The notes beneath the pieces were generated by a model that was given only the letters and a program-made list of their open reading frames with translations, was not told where the DNA came from and did no database searches. Position numbers and translations under genes: made by a program. 60,557 bases of DNA from an uncultured Bacteroidales bacterium. GTDB lineage: Bacteria > Bacteroidota > Bacteroidia > Bacteroidales > Muribaculaceae. Shown one piece after another: positions 8,490 to 17,123 of this stretch. Location of the stretch: positions 1-60,557 of the forward strand of contig CALZTY010000011.1 in NCBI GenBank assembly GCA_945829225.1, written 5' to 3'. How positions within the stretch are numbered: position 1 is the stretch's first letter; each line of letters opens with the position of its first letter.

Positions 8490-9949
8490 TTACACAAATC
8501 CGAGTAAGTGAGACGAGGATTCATAGCCGCTTCTGTTTCGTCGGGGTGAGCCATCGGGGTATCGTGAGGAGCCGACTTGACGAGTTCGGGAGTCTCGTGG
8601 GCTTCGATAGCAATCTGACGCATCGCAGCGATAAAGTTGTCGAGAGTCTCGATGCTCTCGGTCTCGGTGGGCTCGACCATCAACGACTCGTGGAAAAGCA
8701 GCGGGAAGTAGATAGTCGGGGCATGGAAGCCGAGGTCGAGGAGTCGCTTGGCAACATTGAGCGTGGTGACGCCTGTCGACTTGTCGGCGAGACCGTCAAA
8801 CACGAACTCGTGCTTGCAAGGACCTGCGACTGGCTGCTTGTAAAGGTCGTTGAGGGCATTCATCACATAGTTGGCGTTGAGCGTGGCGAGAGGACCTACC
8901 TGGCAGAGGCCGTCGTTGCCCATTGTCATGATATAAGCGAGAGCCTTGACGATGACCGAGAAGTTGCCCATCCACGAGGATACGCGTCCCAAGGAACAAT
9001 CGTCGCAGTTGATGGAGAACGAGCCATCAGCGGCTTTCACCACGTGAGGACGCGGGAGGAACTGTTCCAATCCGGCGCGTACACCGACAGGACCGCTGCC
9101 GGGACCGCCACCACCGTGAGGTGTCGAGAAGGTCTTGTGGAGATTGATGTGCATTACATCGAAGCCCATATCGCCAGGGCGAACGATGCCGAGCATCGGG
9201 TTGAGGTTGGCGCCATCGTAGTAAAGCAGGGCGCCGGCAGCATGCACCATCGAGGCAATCTCCGGAATATTCTTCTCAAACATACCGGCAGTGTTGGGAT
9301 TTGTCATCATGACGGCAGCCACTGTTTCGTCGAGTTTCGACTTGAGGTCTTCGACATCAACAGTTCCGTCGGCGAGGCTTTGGACCTCGACAACATCGTA
9401 GCCGGCTATGGTAGCCGATGCGGGATTGGTGCCGTGAGCCGAGTTGGGAATAATTACACGGCGACGAGCCGAGTCGTTGCGGCTCTCGTGGTAAGCGCGA
9501 ATGACGAGCATACCTGTCAACTCGCCGTGAGCACCGGCAAACGGGTTGAGCGAGAAGTCAGCCATACCGCCGATTTCGCTGAGTGCGCGTTGCAGGTTCC
9601 AATAAACCTCAAGCACGCCTTGCACGGTCTCGACAGGCTGCTGCGGGTGCAGAGCCGTGAGAGTAGAGTCGGAGGCAAGCAACTCGTTGATTTTGGGGTT
9701 ATACTTCATGGTACAAGAGCCCAGAGGGTAGAAGCCGGTATCAACACCGAAGTTGTTGGTCGATTGATTGTTGTAATGACGCACTACAGTGGGCTCGTCG
9801 ACCTCGGGTAGAGCCGGAGCATCCAGGCGCAACAAGCCGGCAGGTAATTGAGCCAATGTATCATCATTATCACCGTGCGGAAGGCTATAACCGCAACGTC
9901 CGGGTTTTGATAACTCAAAAATCAGTTTGTCATAAAGTTTGCGGTTCAT
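8486..9949 (-). CDS. gcvPB: Glycine dehydrogenase (decarboxylating) subunit 2
   Basis: A 487-residue PLP-bearing half of the P-protein. The Schiff-base lysine is in NLHKTFSTPHGGGGPG (K272), and the glycine-rich loop follows it. With subunit 1 it decarboxylates glycine and passes the aminomethyl group to lipoyl-GcvH. The split PA/PB form, rather than one 950-residue chain, is common in Bacteroidota, Firmicutes and Thermotoga. It begins 3 bp after the gcvPA stop codon, and its stop overlaps the lpd start (ATGA). A long open frame on the opposite strand is a codon-bias shadow. Confidence 0.96.
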   Translation of the reverse strand: MNRKLYDKLIFELSKPGRCGYSLPHGDNDDTLAQLPAGLLRLDAPALPEVDEPTVVRHYNNQSTNNFGVDTGFYPLGSCTMKYNPKINELLASDSTLTALHPQQPVETVQGVLEVYWNLQRALSEIGGMADFSLNPFAGAHGELTGMLVIRAYHESRNDSARRRVIIPNSAHGTNPASATIAGYDVVEVQSLADGTVDVEDLKSKLDETVAAVMMTNPNTAGMFEKNIPEIASMVHAAGALLYYDGANLNPMLGIVRPGDMGFDVMHINLHKTFSTPHGGGGPGSGPVGVRAGLEQFLPRPHVVKAADGSFSINCDDCSLGRVSSWMGNFSVIVKALAYIMTMGNDGLCQVGPLATLNANYVMNALNDLYKQPVAGPCKHEFVFDGLADKSTGVTTLNVAKRLLDLGFHAPTIYFPLLFHESLMVEPTETESIETLDNFIAAMRQIAIEAHETPELVKSAPHDTPMAHPDETEAAMNPRLTYSDLCK

Positions 9950-9952
9950 AAC

Positions 9953-11284
9953 TTACAAGGTTTTAACGATTGATGCATAAGCGTTAATTTCATCATTAGT
10001 GCGCTTCTCGGTAGCGGCGATGAGCAGATGGTTGTCATCAATGGCAACGCCGGCGAGGATGCCGTTGTCGCGGAGCACATTCAACACTTGTGCCGAGGTG
10101 ATGCCATCGGCGAGTGTCATTACAAACTCATTGAGGAATGGCTTGTCGGGGTAGGTGAGAGACATCTTGCCGGTGGCTTGTAGCTTGGCAGCAAGAGCGT
10201 GGGCATTGCTCGAGGAGAGACGATTGACCTCGCGGAGCCCTGCAGCGCCCATCAGCGACATATAAATGCCGACATACAAGGTCATCAAGCCTTGATTAGA
10301 GCAAATATTGCTGGTGGCTTTTTCGCGACGGATATGTTGCTCGCGTGCTTGAAGAGTGAGCACGAAGACACGCTGACCATTTTCATCGGTTGTGGCACCG
10401 ACGATACGACCGGGCATCTTGCGCATCAGTGCGCGTGTGGCGCACATATATCCGAGGTAAGGACCACCGTAACTCAAGGGAATACCGAGCGACTGAGCCT
10501 CGCCGACGGCTATGTCAGCGCCCCATTGACCGGCGGGCTTGATAACCCCGAGGGTTGAGGCATGTGAATTGACAATCATAAGCGCCTTGGAGCCGTGGAT
10601 GAGGTCGGCAAAGCCATCGAAATCCTCGAGAATACCATAATAATTAGGGGTCTGGAGGATTACGCCGGCAACATCGCCTGTGGCGAGCATCTCAGCCATA
10701 GCAGCGCGGTCGGTCACGCCATCGGCTGCGGGAATTACGTCAATGGTAATATCTTGATAGTGAGCGTAGGTCTTGACGACATCAGCCACCTTGGGGTCAA
10801 GAGTAGCCGACACGAGCACGCGGCGACGTTTCTTGGCTGAGTGCACAGCCATCATCATAGCCTCGGCGGTGGCAGTGGCGCCGTCGTACATCGAGGCATT
10901 GCACACATCCATGCCGGTGAGTTGAGTCATCATCGATTGGTACTCGAAGATGTATTGCAGAGTGCCTTGCGAGATCTCGGGCTGATAGGGAGTGTATGCA
11001 GTGAGGTATTCGCTACGAGCGACCAGTGAAGCGACTGCTGCCGGGGTGTAGTGGTCGTAGGCACCGGCACCGGCAAAGCACACCAAGGGCTTGTTGTACC
11101 CGGCGAGCGCCTTGACGGCGGCATTGACCTCCATCTCACTCTTGCTCTCGGGCAAGTTGTAACCGTCTTTTAAACGCAGTGAAGTCGGCACATCACTATA
11201 TAAATCATTGATGTTGTCGACTCCACAGCGAGCCAACATTTGCTCTATATCAGATGCAGTATGTGGCAGATAAGGGTGGGGCAT
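9953..11284 (-). CDS. gcvPA: Glycine dehydrogenase (decarboxylating) subunit 1
   Basis: A 443-residue subunit with the aminotransferase-like fold of the P-protein N-terminal half (PHTASDIEQMLARCGV near the start; FAGAGAYDHYTPAAV at about 70; YTPYQPEISQGTLQ at about 97; GEAQSLGIPLSYGGPYLGY near 256). It has no PLP lysine of its own and works as a heterotetramer with GcvPB. It starts 10 bp after gcvH and ends 3 bp before gcvPB. Confidence 0.96.
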   Translation of the reverse strand: MPHPYLPHTASDIEQMLARCGVDNINDLYSDVPTSLRLKDGYNLPESKSEMEVNAAVKALAGYNKPLVCFAGAGAYDHYTPAAVASLVARSEYLTAYTPYQPEISQGTLQYIFEYQSMMTQLTGMDVCNASMYDGATATAEAMMMAVHSAKKRRRVLVSATLDPKVADVVKTYAHYQDITIDVIPAADGVTDRAAMAEMLATGDVAGVILQTPNYYGILEDFDGFADLIHGSKALMIVNSHASTLGVIKPAGQWGADIAVGEAQSLGIPLSYGGPYLGYMCATRALMRKMPGRIVGATTDENGQRVFVLTLQAREQHIRREKATSNICSNQGLMTLYVGIYMSLMGAAGLREVNRLSSSNAHALAAKLQATGKMSLTYPDKPFLNEFVMTLADGITSAQVLNVLRDNGILAGVAIDDNHLLIAATEKRTNDEINAYASIVKTL

Positions 11285-11294
11285 ATATTAGAGA

Positions 11295-11672
11295 TTAATG
11301 TTTCTCGGCTTCACACACTTTCTCGTATGCTTCGGGCGAAAGGAGTTTCTCAAGTTCAGCGGGGTTAGACATTTCCACCTTTATAATCCAGTTGGTCTCG
11401 GGGTCTTCATTCACCAAACGAGGATTATCGGCGAGGGCTTCATTGACTTCAACAACAGTGCCGGAAACAGGCGAGAAAAGGTCGCTGGCGGCCTTGACGC
11501 TCTCGATAGCACCAAATTCAACACCTGCCTCTACTTCATCATCTTCTTCGGGCATATCGACATAAACAACGTTGCCCAACTGTGCGGCAGCAAATTTTGA
11601 AATACCGATGAATGCCACATTACCTTCGACACGGGCATATTCGTGGGTGGGGAGGAAATAAAGATTGCTCAT
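11295..11672 (-). CDS. gcvH: Glycine cleavage system H protein
   Basis: A 125-residue lipoyl carrier. The lipoylated lysine is K60 in FGAIESVKAASDLFSPVSG, and VNEALADNPRLVNEDPE is the usual following block. It shuttles the aminomethyl group between P, T and L proteins. It lies 17 bp after gcvT. Its lipoylation is probably done by the ligase encoded first in the same operon. Confidence 0.97.
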   Translation of the reverse strand: MSNLYFLPTHEYARVEGNVAFIGISKFAAAQLGNVVYVDMPEEDDEVEAGVEFGAIESVKAASDLFSPVSGTVVEVNEALADNPRLVNEDPETNWIIKVEMSNPAELEKLLSPEAYEKVCEAEKH

Positions 11673-11689
11673 TGTTGTATTGTTTTTAA

Positions 11690-12781
<1,092 letters not shown>

Positions 12782-12794
12782 TGTTGGTAGTTTT

Positions 12795-13796
12795 TTAGGT
12801 ATGATGTAATTGATTAATTGATTCGACAATAATTTCAACAAGCATTGGGTTGTTCATGCCGGGGATAACCGTAGCCACATCAACGCTCGACAATGCATTG
12901 GCAATACCATCGTGTGTAGCCGGTGCACCGACCAGATTGTGGCATATAACCTCGTTGATATCGGCGAGAGCAAAGAAATCGCCGCTGAGGCGACATCCGG
13001 CTATCTTGTTTTCATTATCCACGACAATATCGCAGGCAAACTCGCCGGCACCTTCGACACGCGTGGCTTCGTCCACATTGCATGGCTTGTCATCATAGAA
13101 ATCAGCCATGAGATACGACTGCATGATTTCTTCGATCTGAGCCACTTGCTCGTCATTCACCTCAACGACTCCGTCATTGCACAAGTGCGACAGGGCGTAA
13201 TCGACAAATTCGCCACAGGACATCGCCAATCCTTGAGCCTTCAGCGTAGTGATGCGCGATGGCACCGACTTCACCCCCTTGCTCGTTAATTTGGCTCGTG
13301 AAGGGGTCAATGCTTGCGACATCGTCGCGAAATCGGCATCGTAGAGCATGGTGCCATGAACTATGCTGTGCCCCGGAACACCATAGTAGGCGTTGCCGGC
13401 GACTTTCATGCCGCTGATTTCGACATCGTTGCGACCGCCCGAGCGAGCATCAAGCCCTAACGAACGGAGCATATCGCTCACCATGGTGGTGTAGCGGTCA
13501 AAGGAGGTCTGCACGCCCGACGACGGGGTGATGTAACTAAACATAATGTTGTTCATATCGGCGTATACGCAGCCGCCTCCACTCTTGCGGCGCCACACCT
13601 TTATCCCTTGCCGGCGGCAATACTCCATGTCGACCTCGCGATGCATAATCTGGTGTCTGCCACATATCACTGATGGCAATACTTGCCAAGTAAAGAAATA
13701 CTCGTTGGCGGGCAGATAGCGTGTAGCCCATTCCTCTGCAGCGAGATAGAACGGTAGTATACGCGATTTTGAGTCAGGCAGTTTGATTTGAATCAT
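12795..13796 (-). CDS. lplA: Lipoate-protein ligase
   Basis: A 333-residue ligase that attaches free lipoate to carrier proteins using ATP. The signature RRKSGGGCVYAD is at residues 69-80 and the adenylate-binding lysine is in SGMKVAGNAYY (K131). An accessory C-terminal domain (about 255-333) is present, as in full LplA enzymes. It is the first gene of the operon ahead of gcvT and gcvH, which suggests a dedicated supply of lipoyl-GcvH from scavenged lipoate. A promoter box sits about 23 nt upstream of the ATG, leaving a very short leader. Confidence 0.93.
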   Translation of the reverse strand: MIQIKLPDSKSRILPFYLAAEEWATRYLPANEYFFTWQVLPSVICGRHQIMHREVDMEYCRRQGIKVWRRKSGGGCVYADMNNIMFSYITPSSGVQTSFDRYTTMVSDMLRSLGLDARSGGRNDVEISGMKVAGNAYYGVPGHSIVHGTMLYDADFATMSQALTPSRAKLTSKGVKSVPSRITTLKAQGLAMSCGEFVDYALSHLCNDGVVEVNDEQVAQIEEIMQSYLMADFYDDKPCNVDEATRVEGAGEFACDIVVDNENKIAGCRLSGDFFALADINEVICHNLVGAPATHDGIANALSSVDVATVIPGMNNPMLVEIIVESINQLHHT

Positions 13797-13818
13797 AATG
13801 CGTGTCTGATGTTACGGG

Positions 13819-13842
13819 CAAAGTTACAAATAATTTTCACAA
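13819..13842 (-). promoter_or_regulatory. Promoter of the glycine-cleavage operon
   Basis: TAACTTTG on the minus strand at 13826-13819 matches the -7 consensus. The nearest TTG (13842-13840) is only 13 bp away, so the -33 element is imperfect. The box ends 22 nt before the lplA ATG, leaving no room for a glycine riboswitch between promoter and gene. Confidence 0.5.
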
Positions 13843-14010
13843 TTTGTATACTTCGAGGGTTCAATTTTTTTACGTTTTCATTTTTCGGTGTTTTTAATAG
13901 TGTTAGTTACAAGGTTTTTCATTCTCATTTATCCATCTTAATCTAATACGGTGCAAAATTACAATATATATTTTAAATGTGCAACACTTGTGCTGATTTT
14001 TTTAAAAAAA

Positions 14011-14049
14011 TTTTTTGTTGCATAGTTGCAACAAAATTCGTACCTTTGT
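14011..14049 (+). repeat. Direct repeat, left copy: promoter plus palindromic operator
   Basis: 39 bp that recur at 14675-14713 with one mismatch. It holds a perfect inverted repeat at 14013-14036 (arms TTTTGTTGCA and TGCAACAAAA around TAGT), a TTG -33 element at 14018-14020 inside that palindrome, and the -7 box TACCTTTG at 14041-14048 after a 20-bp spacing. It drives the DUF4160/DUF2442 pair; the DUF4160 ATG is only 14 nt past the -7 box, so the leader is very short. Confidence 0.9.
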
Positions 14050-14062
14050 CTAAAACATTTTT

Positions 14063-14353
14063 ATGCCCAAGGTCCTATTATATATTACTTCAAAAATTTT
14101 GTGGATATTTCTTTTTTACAATACTGATTTCCACGAAAATAGAGCACATGTTCACGTTGGTAAGCGTGATACAAATAGGCTTTGTAAAATCTGGCTTGAA
14201 CCAAGTATTGAACTCGCGACCCAAGGAGATCTCACTACTACACAGGTAAATGAAGTGATTAGGATTGCGGCAGAACACAAAGACATACTTTTAAGGCAAT
14301 GGAATGCGTTCAAGAATGGTAATGTAATTAGAATGATAAAAATAAAAAAGTAG
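14063..14353 (+). CDS. DUF4160 protein, first half of a toxin-antitoxin-like pair
   Basis: A 96-residue protein recognised as DUF4160: MPKVLLYITSKILWIFLFYN start, an AHVHVGKRD segment (typical HVHV motif), a KIWLEPSIELA block, and a C-terminal helix TTQVNEVIRIAAEHKDILLRQW. Such small basic proteins are often encoded next to a DUF2442 protein, as here, in mobile two-gene cassettes that resemble toxin-antitoxin loci. The biochemical activity is unknown to me. It lies between two copies of a promoter repeat, and the next gene begins 9 bp after its stop. Confidence 0.82.
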   Translation: MPKVLLYITSKILWIFLFYNTDFHENRAHVHVGKRDTNRLCKIWLEPSIELATQGDLTTTQVNEVIRIAAEHKDILLRQWNAFKNGNVIRMIKIKK

Positions 14354-14362
14354 GAGGATAAT

Positions 14363-14632
14363 ATGTATAAATCTGAAGGTTTTTGGAATGTTGTTCCTCA
14401 AATAAAGGCTTTGTCTTTCCCCAAACGCGGCAAGATGCAAGTGGATTTGCAAGATGGCAGGTCTATTACGATGCCTATTTCTGCTTTCCCAAGCATAAAA
14501 AAAGTACCGGTCAAGGAAAGGAATAATTGGTATCTCATTGGCGGTGGTGTTACATGGGACTCATGCTCTGAAGTTATTCATATTGAGCAAATCTTGGGTA
14601 ATTACGCCAATTATGCTCATGAATGTCAATAA
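14363..14632 (+). CDS. DUF2442 protein, second half of a toxin-antitoxin-like pair
   Basis: An 89-residue protein recognised as DUF2442: VQIKALSFPKRGKMQVDLQD-like start (KALSFPKRGKMQVDLQDG), ITMPISAFPSI (the conserved L/MP-x-x-xFP block) and YLIGGGVTWDSCSEVIHIE near the C-terminus, matching the W-x-x-ldedi pattern of the family. A strong AGGAGG ribosome-binding site at 14352-14357 is unusual for Bacteroidota and may signal foreign origin or high translation. Within the pair it would be the candidate antitoxin or regulator, and it could bind the palindrome found upstream; this is inference. Confidence 0.82.
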   Translation: MYKSEGFWNVVPQIKALSFPKRGKMQVDLQDGRSITMPISAFPSIKKVPVKERNNWYLIGGGVTWDSCSEVIHIEQILGNYANYAHECQ

Positions 14633-14674
14633 TTTAATGCTTTTTTGTAGAATATAATACGATTCGTTGAATAA

Positions 14675-14713
14675 TTTTTTGTTGCATAGTTGCTACAAAA
14701 TTCGTACCTTTGT
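14675..14713 (+). repeat. Direct repeat, right copy: promoter plus operator of the glnN leader
   Basis: Second copy of the 39-bp element at 14011-14049, 38 of 39 identical (an A-to-T change in the right palindrome arm at 14677-14700). It has the TTG -33 element at 14682-14684 and TACCTTTG at 14705-14712 with the same 20-bp spacing. Its transcript should start near 14719 and carry a leader of about 210 nt into glnN. Confidence 0.88.
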
Positions 14714-14733
14714 GCCGAAATTTTTCAAAGTAT

Positions 14734-14814
14734 ATGAGAAGTTGTAGTTCGCGTCATTTACGTAAAAAGTCCGGCTCACGTCGGGCAAAACGTTTTGGCG
14801 CGATGTCTTTTTAA
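14734..14814 (+). CDS. Candidate Arg-rich leader peptide upstream of glnN
   Basis: A 26-codon open frame beginning with ATG about 15 nt after the predicted transcription start, reading MRSCSSRHLRKKSGSRRAKR followed by FGAMSF. Nine of its 26 residues are Arg or Lys, and it sits wholly inside the glnN leader. Its stop codon lies in the loop of a possible hairpin (TGGCGC at 14796-14801 with GCGCCA at 14817-14822), so ribosomes reaching the end would open that stem. This resembles a regulatory leader peptide, but translation is unproven and I do not recognise a family. Confidence 0.35.
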   Translation: MRSCSSRHLRKKSGSRRAKRFGAMSF

Positions 14815-14844
14815 TAGCGCCATATGACAACTACTTCATACACA

Positions 14845-14890
14845 CGGCTTCGGAACTCTTTCGCTTACACAAGCGATGCTTCCGGAGCCG
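14845..14890 (+). promoter_or_regulatory. Two-part hairpin in the glnN leader
   Basis: An outer stem of 11 pairs (CGGCTTCGGAA with TTCCGGAGCCG, one G-U) encloses an inner perfect 6-bp stem (TCGCTT and AAGCGA around ACAC). It lies 40 nt before the glnN ATG and has no U-tract, so it is a structured leader element rather than a terminator. CGGCTC inside the short upstream ORF (14772-14777) can pair perfectly with GAGCCG at 14885-14890, which would break the outer stem; a two-state leader is therefore possible. Confidence 0.55.
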
Positions 14891-14930
14891 CCGCAATTTC
14901 TAAGGTTACTTACTTTCACATTATATTATT

Positions 14931-17123
14931 ATGTCCACTTCTTTGAGATTTAAAGTAGTAAAAGAGGCTTTTGACCGCAAAGCAGTCTCAGTGAAAACCC
15001 CGGAGGAACGTCCGGAGGCATTTTTTGCCAAAGCAGTTTTCAACCGCAAGCGCATGTATGAGTACCTGCCCAAGGACACATACGACAAGCTTATCAAAGC
15101 GATTGAAGAGAAGCAACCCATCGACCGCGCCCTTGCCGACAGCGTTGCCGAAGGCATGAAGCGCTGGGCTATAGACAATGGTGCTCGTCACTACACCCAC
15201 TGGTTTCATCCTCTCACCGATGGCACTGCCGAGAAACACGATGCCTTCATCGAGCACGATGGCAAGGGTGGGGTAGTCGAGGAATTTACCGGCAAACTGC
15301 TTGTCCAGCAAGAGCCTGATGCGTCTTCATTCCCCAATGGCGGTATCCGCAACACCTTCGAGGCTCGCGGCTACTCGGCATGGGATATTTCCTCGCCCGC
15401 TTTCATTCTCGATGGCACTCTTTGCATTCCCACTATTTTTATCTCATACACAGGCGAATGTCTTGACTACAAGACCCCTCTGCTCCGCGCTCTCAATAGC
15501 GTAGATGTGGCTGCCACCAAGGTAGCTCGCTGGTTTGACTCCGAGGTCAAGCACGTCAAGTCGTATCTCGGTTGGGAGCAAGAATACTTCCTCGTCGACG
15601 AAGCCCTCTTCTCGGCACGCCCCGACTTGGTACTAACCGGGCGCACACTTATTGGTCACGAAAGTGCTAAGAATCAGCAGCTTGAAGACCACTACTTCGG
15701 CGCTATCCCCTCGCGTGTCGAGGCATTCATGCTCGACCTCGAGACCGAGGCTCATCGTCTCGGTATACCCGTGAAGACTCGTCACAACGAGGTTGCCCCC
15801 AACCAGTTTGAGTTGGCTCCCATCTATGAAGAGACCAACCTCGCCAACGACCACAACCTGTTGATAATGACCTTGATGGGTGAAGTGGCACGCCGTCACA
15901 ACTTCCGCGTACTATTGCACGAAAAGCCCTTTGCCGGTGTCAACGGCTCGGGCAAGCATAACAACTGGAGCCTCGGTACCGACAACGGCACCATGCTCTT
16001 CTCGCCCGGCAAGACTGCCAAGGGTAACCTGCAGTTTATCACATTTATTATTAATGTGATGGCAGCCGTGCACAAGCACAATGCCCTCCTCAAGGCTTCG
16101 ATTATGTCGGCAACCAACTGCCACCGTCTCGGCGCCAACGAGGCACCTCCTGCAATCATCTCGATTTTTACCGGCAAAGCAATTGCAAATATCCTCGAGA
16201 AACTGGAGAATGCCACTACCGATGAGTTGGCTAATATATCCAAAAAAGAGGGTGTCTCCTTGGGCTTGGCTCAAATTCCCGAACTCCTCATTGATAATAC
16301 CGACCGCAACCGTACATCTCCATTTGCATTCACCGGCAACCGCTTTGAGTTCCGTGCCGTCGGTTCGTCAGCCAACTGCGCTTGCTCGATGATTGTACTC
16401 AATGCCGCTGTTGCCGACCAACTCAACTACTTCTATGATGCTGTCAATGCTCGCGTGGCTAAGGGGCAAGAATTAAATGACGCTATCCTCGAGGAACTCC
16501 GTCAACTCGCTCGCGACTGCAAGGCTATCCACTTCGATGGCAACGGCTACTCCGATGAATGGAAAAAAGAAGCCGCTCGCCTCGGTCTTGACTGCGAAAC
16601 TTCCGCACCCAAGATTTTTGATGCTTACCTCCGTCCCTCAAGCGTCGAGATGTTCCGCCGCACCGGCGTTCTCTCTGAGGTAGAATTGCATGCTCGCAAC
16701 GAGGTTAAGTGGGAGATGTACACCAAGAAAATCCAGATTGAAGCGCGTGTCCTCGGCGACCTCGCCATCAATCATATCATCCCCGTGGCTACACGATACC
16801 AGTCGGCTCTTGTTGACAATGTCGTCAAGCTCAAATCCCTCTTTACCGGAGTCAAGGGTGCCAAGATCGTGTCGCACGACCTCGAGACTATCGAAAAAAT
16901 CAGCGACCACATGGATATCATCAAGACCGAAGTCGACCGTATGATTGAGGCGCGTAAGCAAGCCAATCATATCACCGACGAGCGCGAGAAAGCCATCGCT
17001 TATCACGACACTGTAGTGCCTCCGATGGAAATTATCCGCCGTCATGTCGACAAACTCGAATTGATGGTTGACAACGAAATGTGGCCTTTACCCAAATATC
17101 GCGAATTACTGTTTATCCGTTAA
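14931..17123 (+). CDS. glnN: Glutamine synthetase type III
   Basis: A 730-residue GSIII enzyme that makes glutamine from glutamate, ammonia and ATP. The length and the N-terminal MSTSLRFKVVKEAFDRKAV match the Bacteroides GSIII family, which is much larger than GSI (about 450). Catalytic blocks include YLGWEQEYFLVDEALFSARP, PVKTRHNEVAPNQFELAPIY, EKPFAGVNGSGKHNNWSLGT (ammonia and metal site) and RTSPFAFTGNRFEFRAVGSS. It sits behind a duplicated promoter-operator and a structured leader, and its TAA shares one base with the ATG of a PurF-like amidotransferase (TAATG), so the two are translationally coupled. Confidence 0.97.
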   Translation: MSTSLRFKVVKEAFDRKAVSVKTPEERPEAFFAKAVFNRKRMYEYLPKDTYDKLIKAIEEKQPIDRALADSVAEGMKRWAIDNGARHYTHWFHPLTDGTAEKHDAFIEHDGKGGVVEEFTGKLLVQQEPDASSFPNGGIRNTFEARGYSAWDISSPAFILDGTLCIPTIFISYTGECLDYKTPLLRALNSVDVAATKVARWFDSEVKHVKSYLGWEQEYFLVDEALFSARPDLVLTGRTLIGHESAKNQQLEDHYFGAIPSRVEAFMLDLETEAHRLGIPVKTRHNEVAPNQFELAPIYEETNLANDHNLLIMTLMGEVARRHNFRVLLHEKPFAGVNGSGKHNNWSLGTDNGTMLFSPGKTAKGNLQFITFIINVMAAVHKHNALLKASIMSATNCHRLGANEAPPAIISIFTGKAIANILEKLENATTDELANISKKEGVSLGLAQIPELLIDNTDRNRTSPFAFTGNRFEFRAVGSSANCACSMIVLNAAVADQLNYFYDAVNARVAKGQELNDAILEELRQLARDCKAIHFDGNGYSDEWKKEAARLGLDCETSAPKIFDAYLRPSSVEMFRRTGVLSEVELHARNEVKWEMYTKKIQIEARVLGDLAINHIIPVATRYQSALVDNVVKLKSLFTGVKGAKIVSHDLETIEKISDHMDIIKTEVDRMIEARKQANHITDEREKAIAYHDTVVPPMEIIRRHVDKLELMVDNEMWPLPKYRELLFIR

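Noticed and set aside
8546..9811. A 421-codon open frame on the plus strand opposite gcvPB
   Set aside because: It lies wholly within a well-supported gene on the other strand and has no recognisable domain; it reflects codon bias in a GC-rich third position.
12782..12841. Longer N-terminus for gcvT from an upstream TTG
   Set aside because: The extra 20 residues are not part of the family and read into the end region of lplA.
13797..13976. Glycine riboswitch before the glycine-cleavage operon
   Set aside because: The -7 box ends 22 nt before the lplA ATG, leaving a leader far too short, and no tandem aptamer pattern is visible.
14845..14890. Rho-independent terminator upstream of glnN
   Set aside because: The stem is strong but followed by CCGCAATTTC, without a U-tract, so it is treated as a leader structure.
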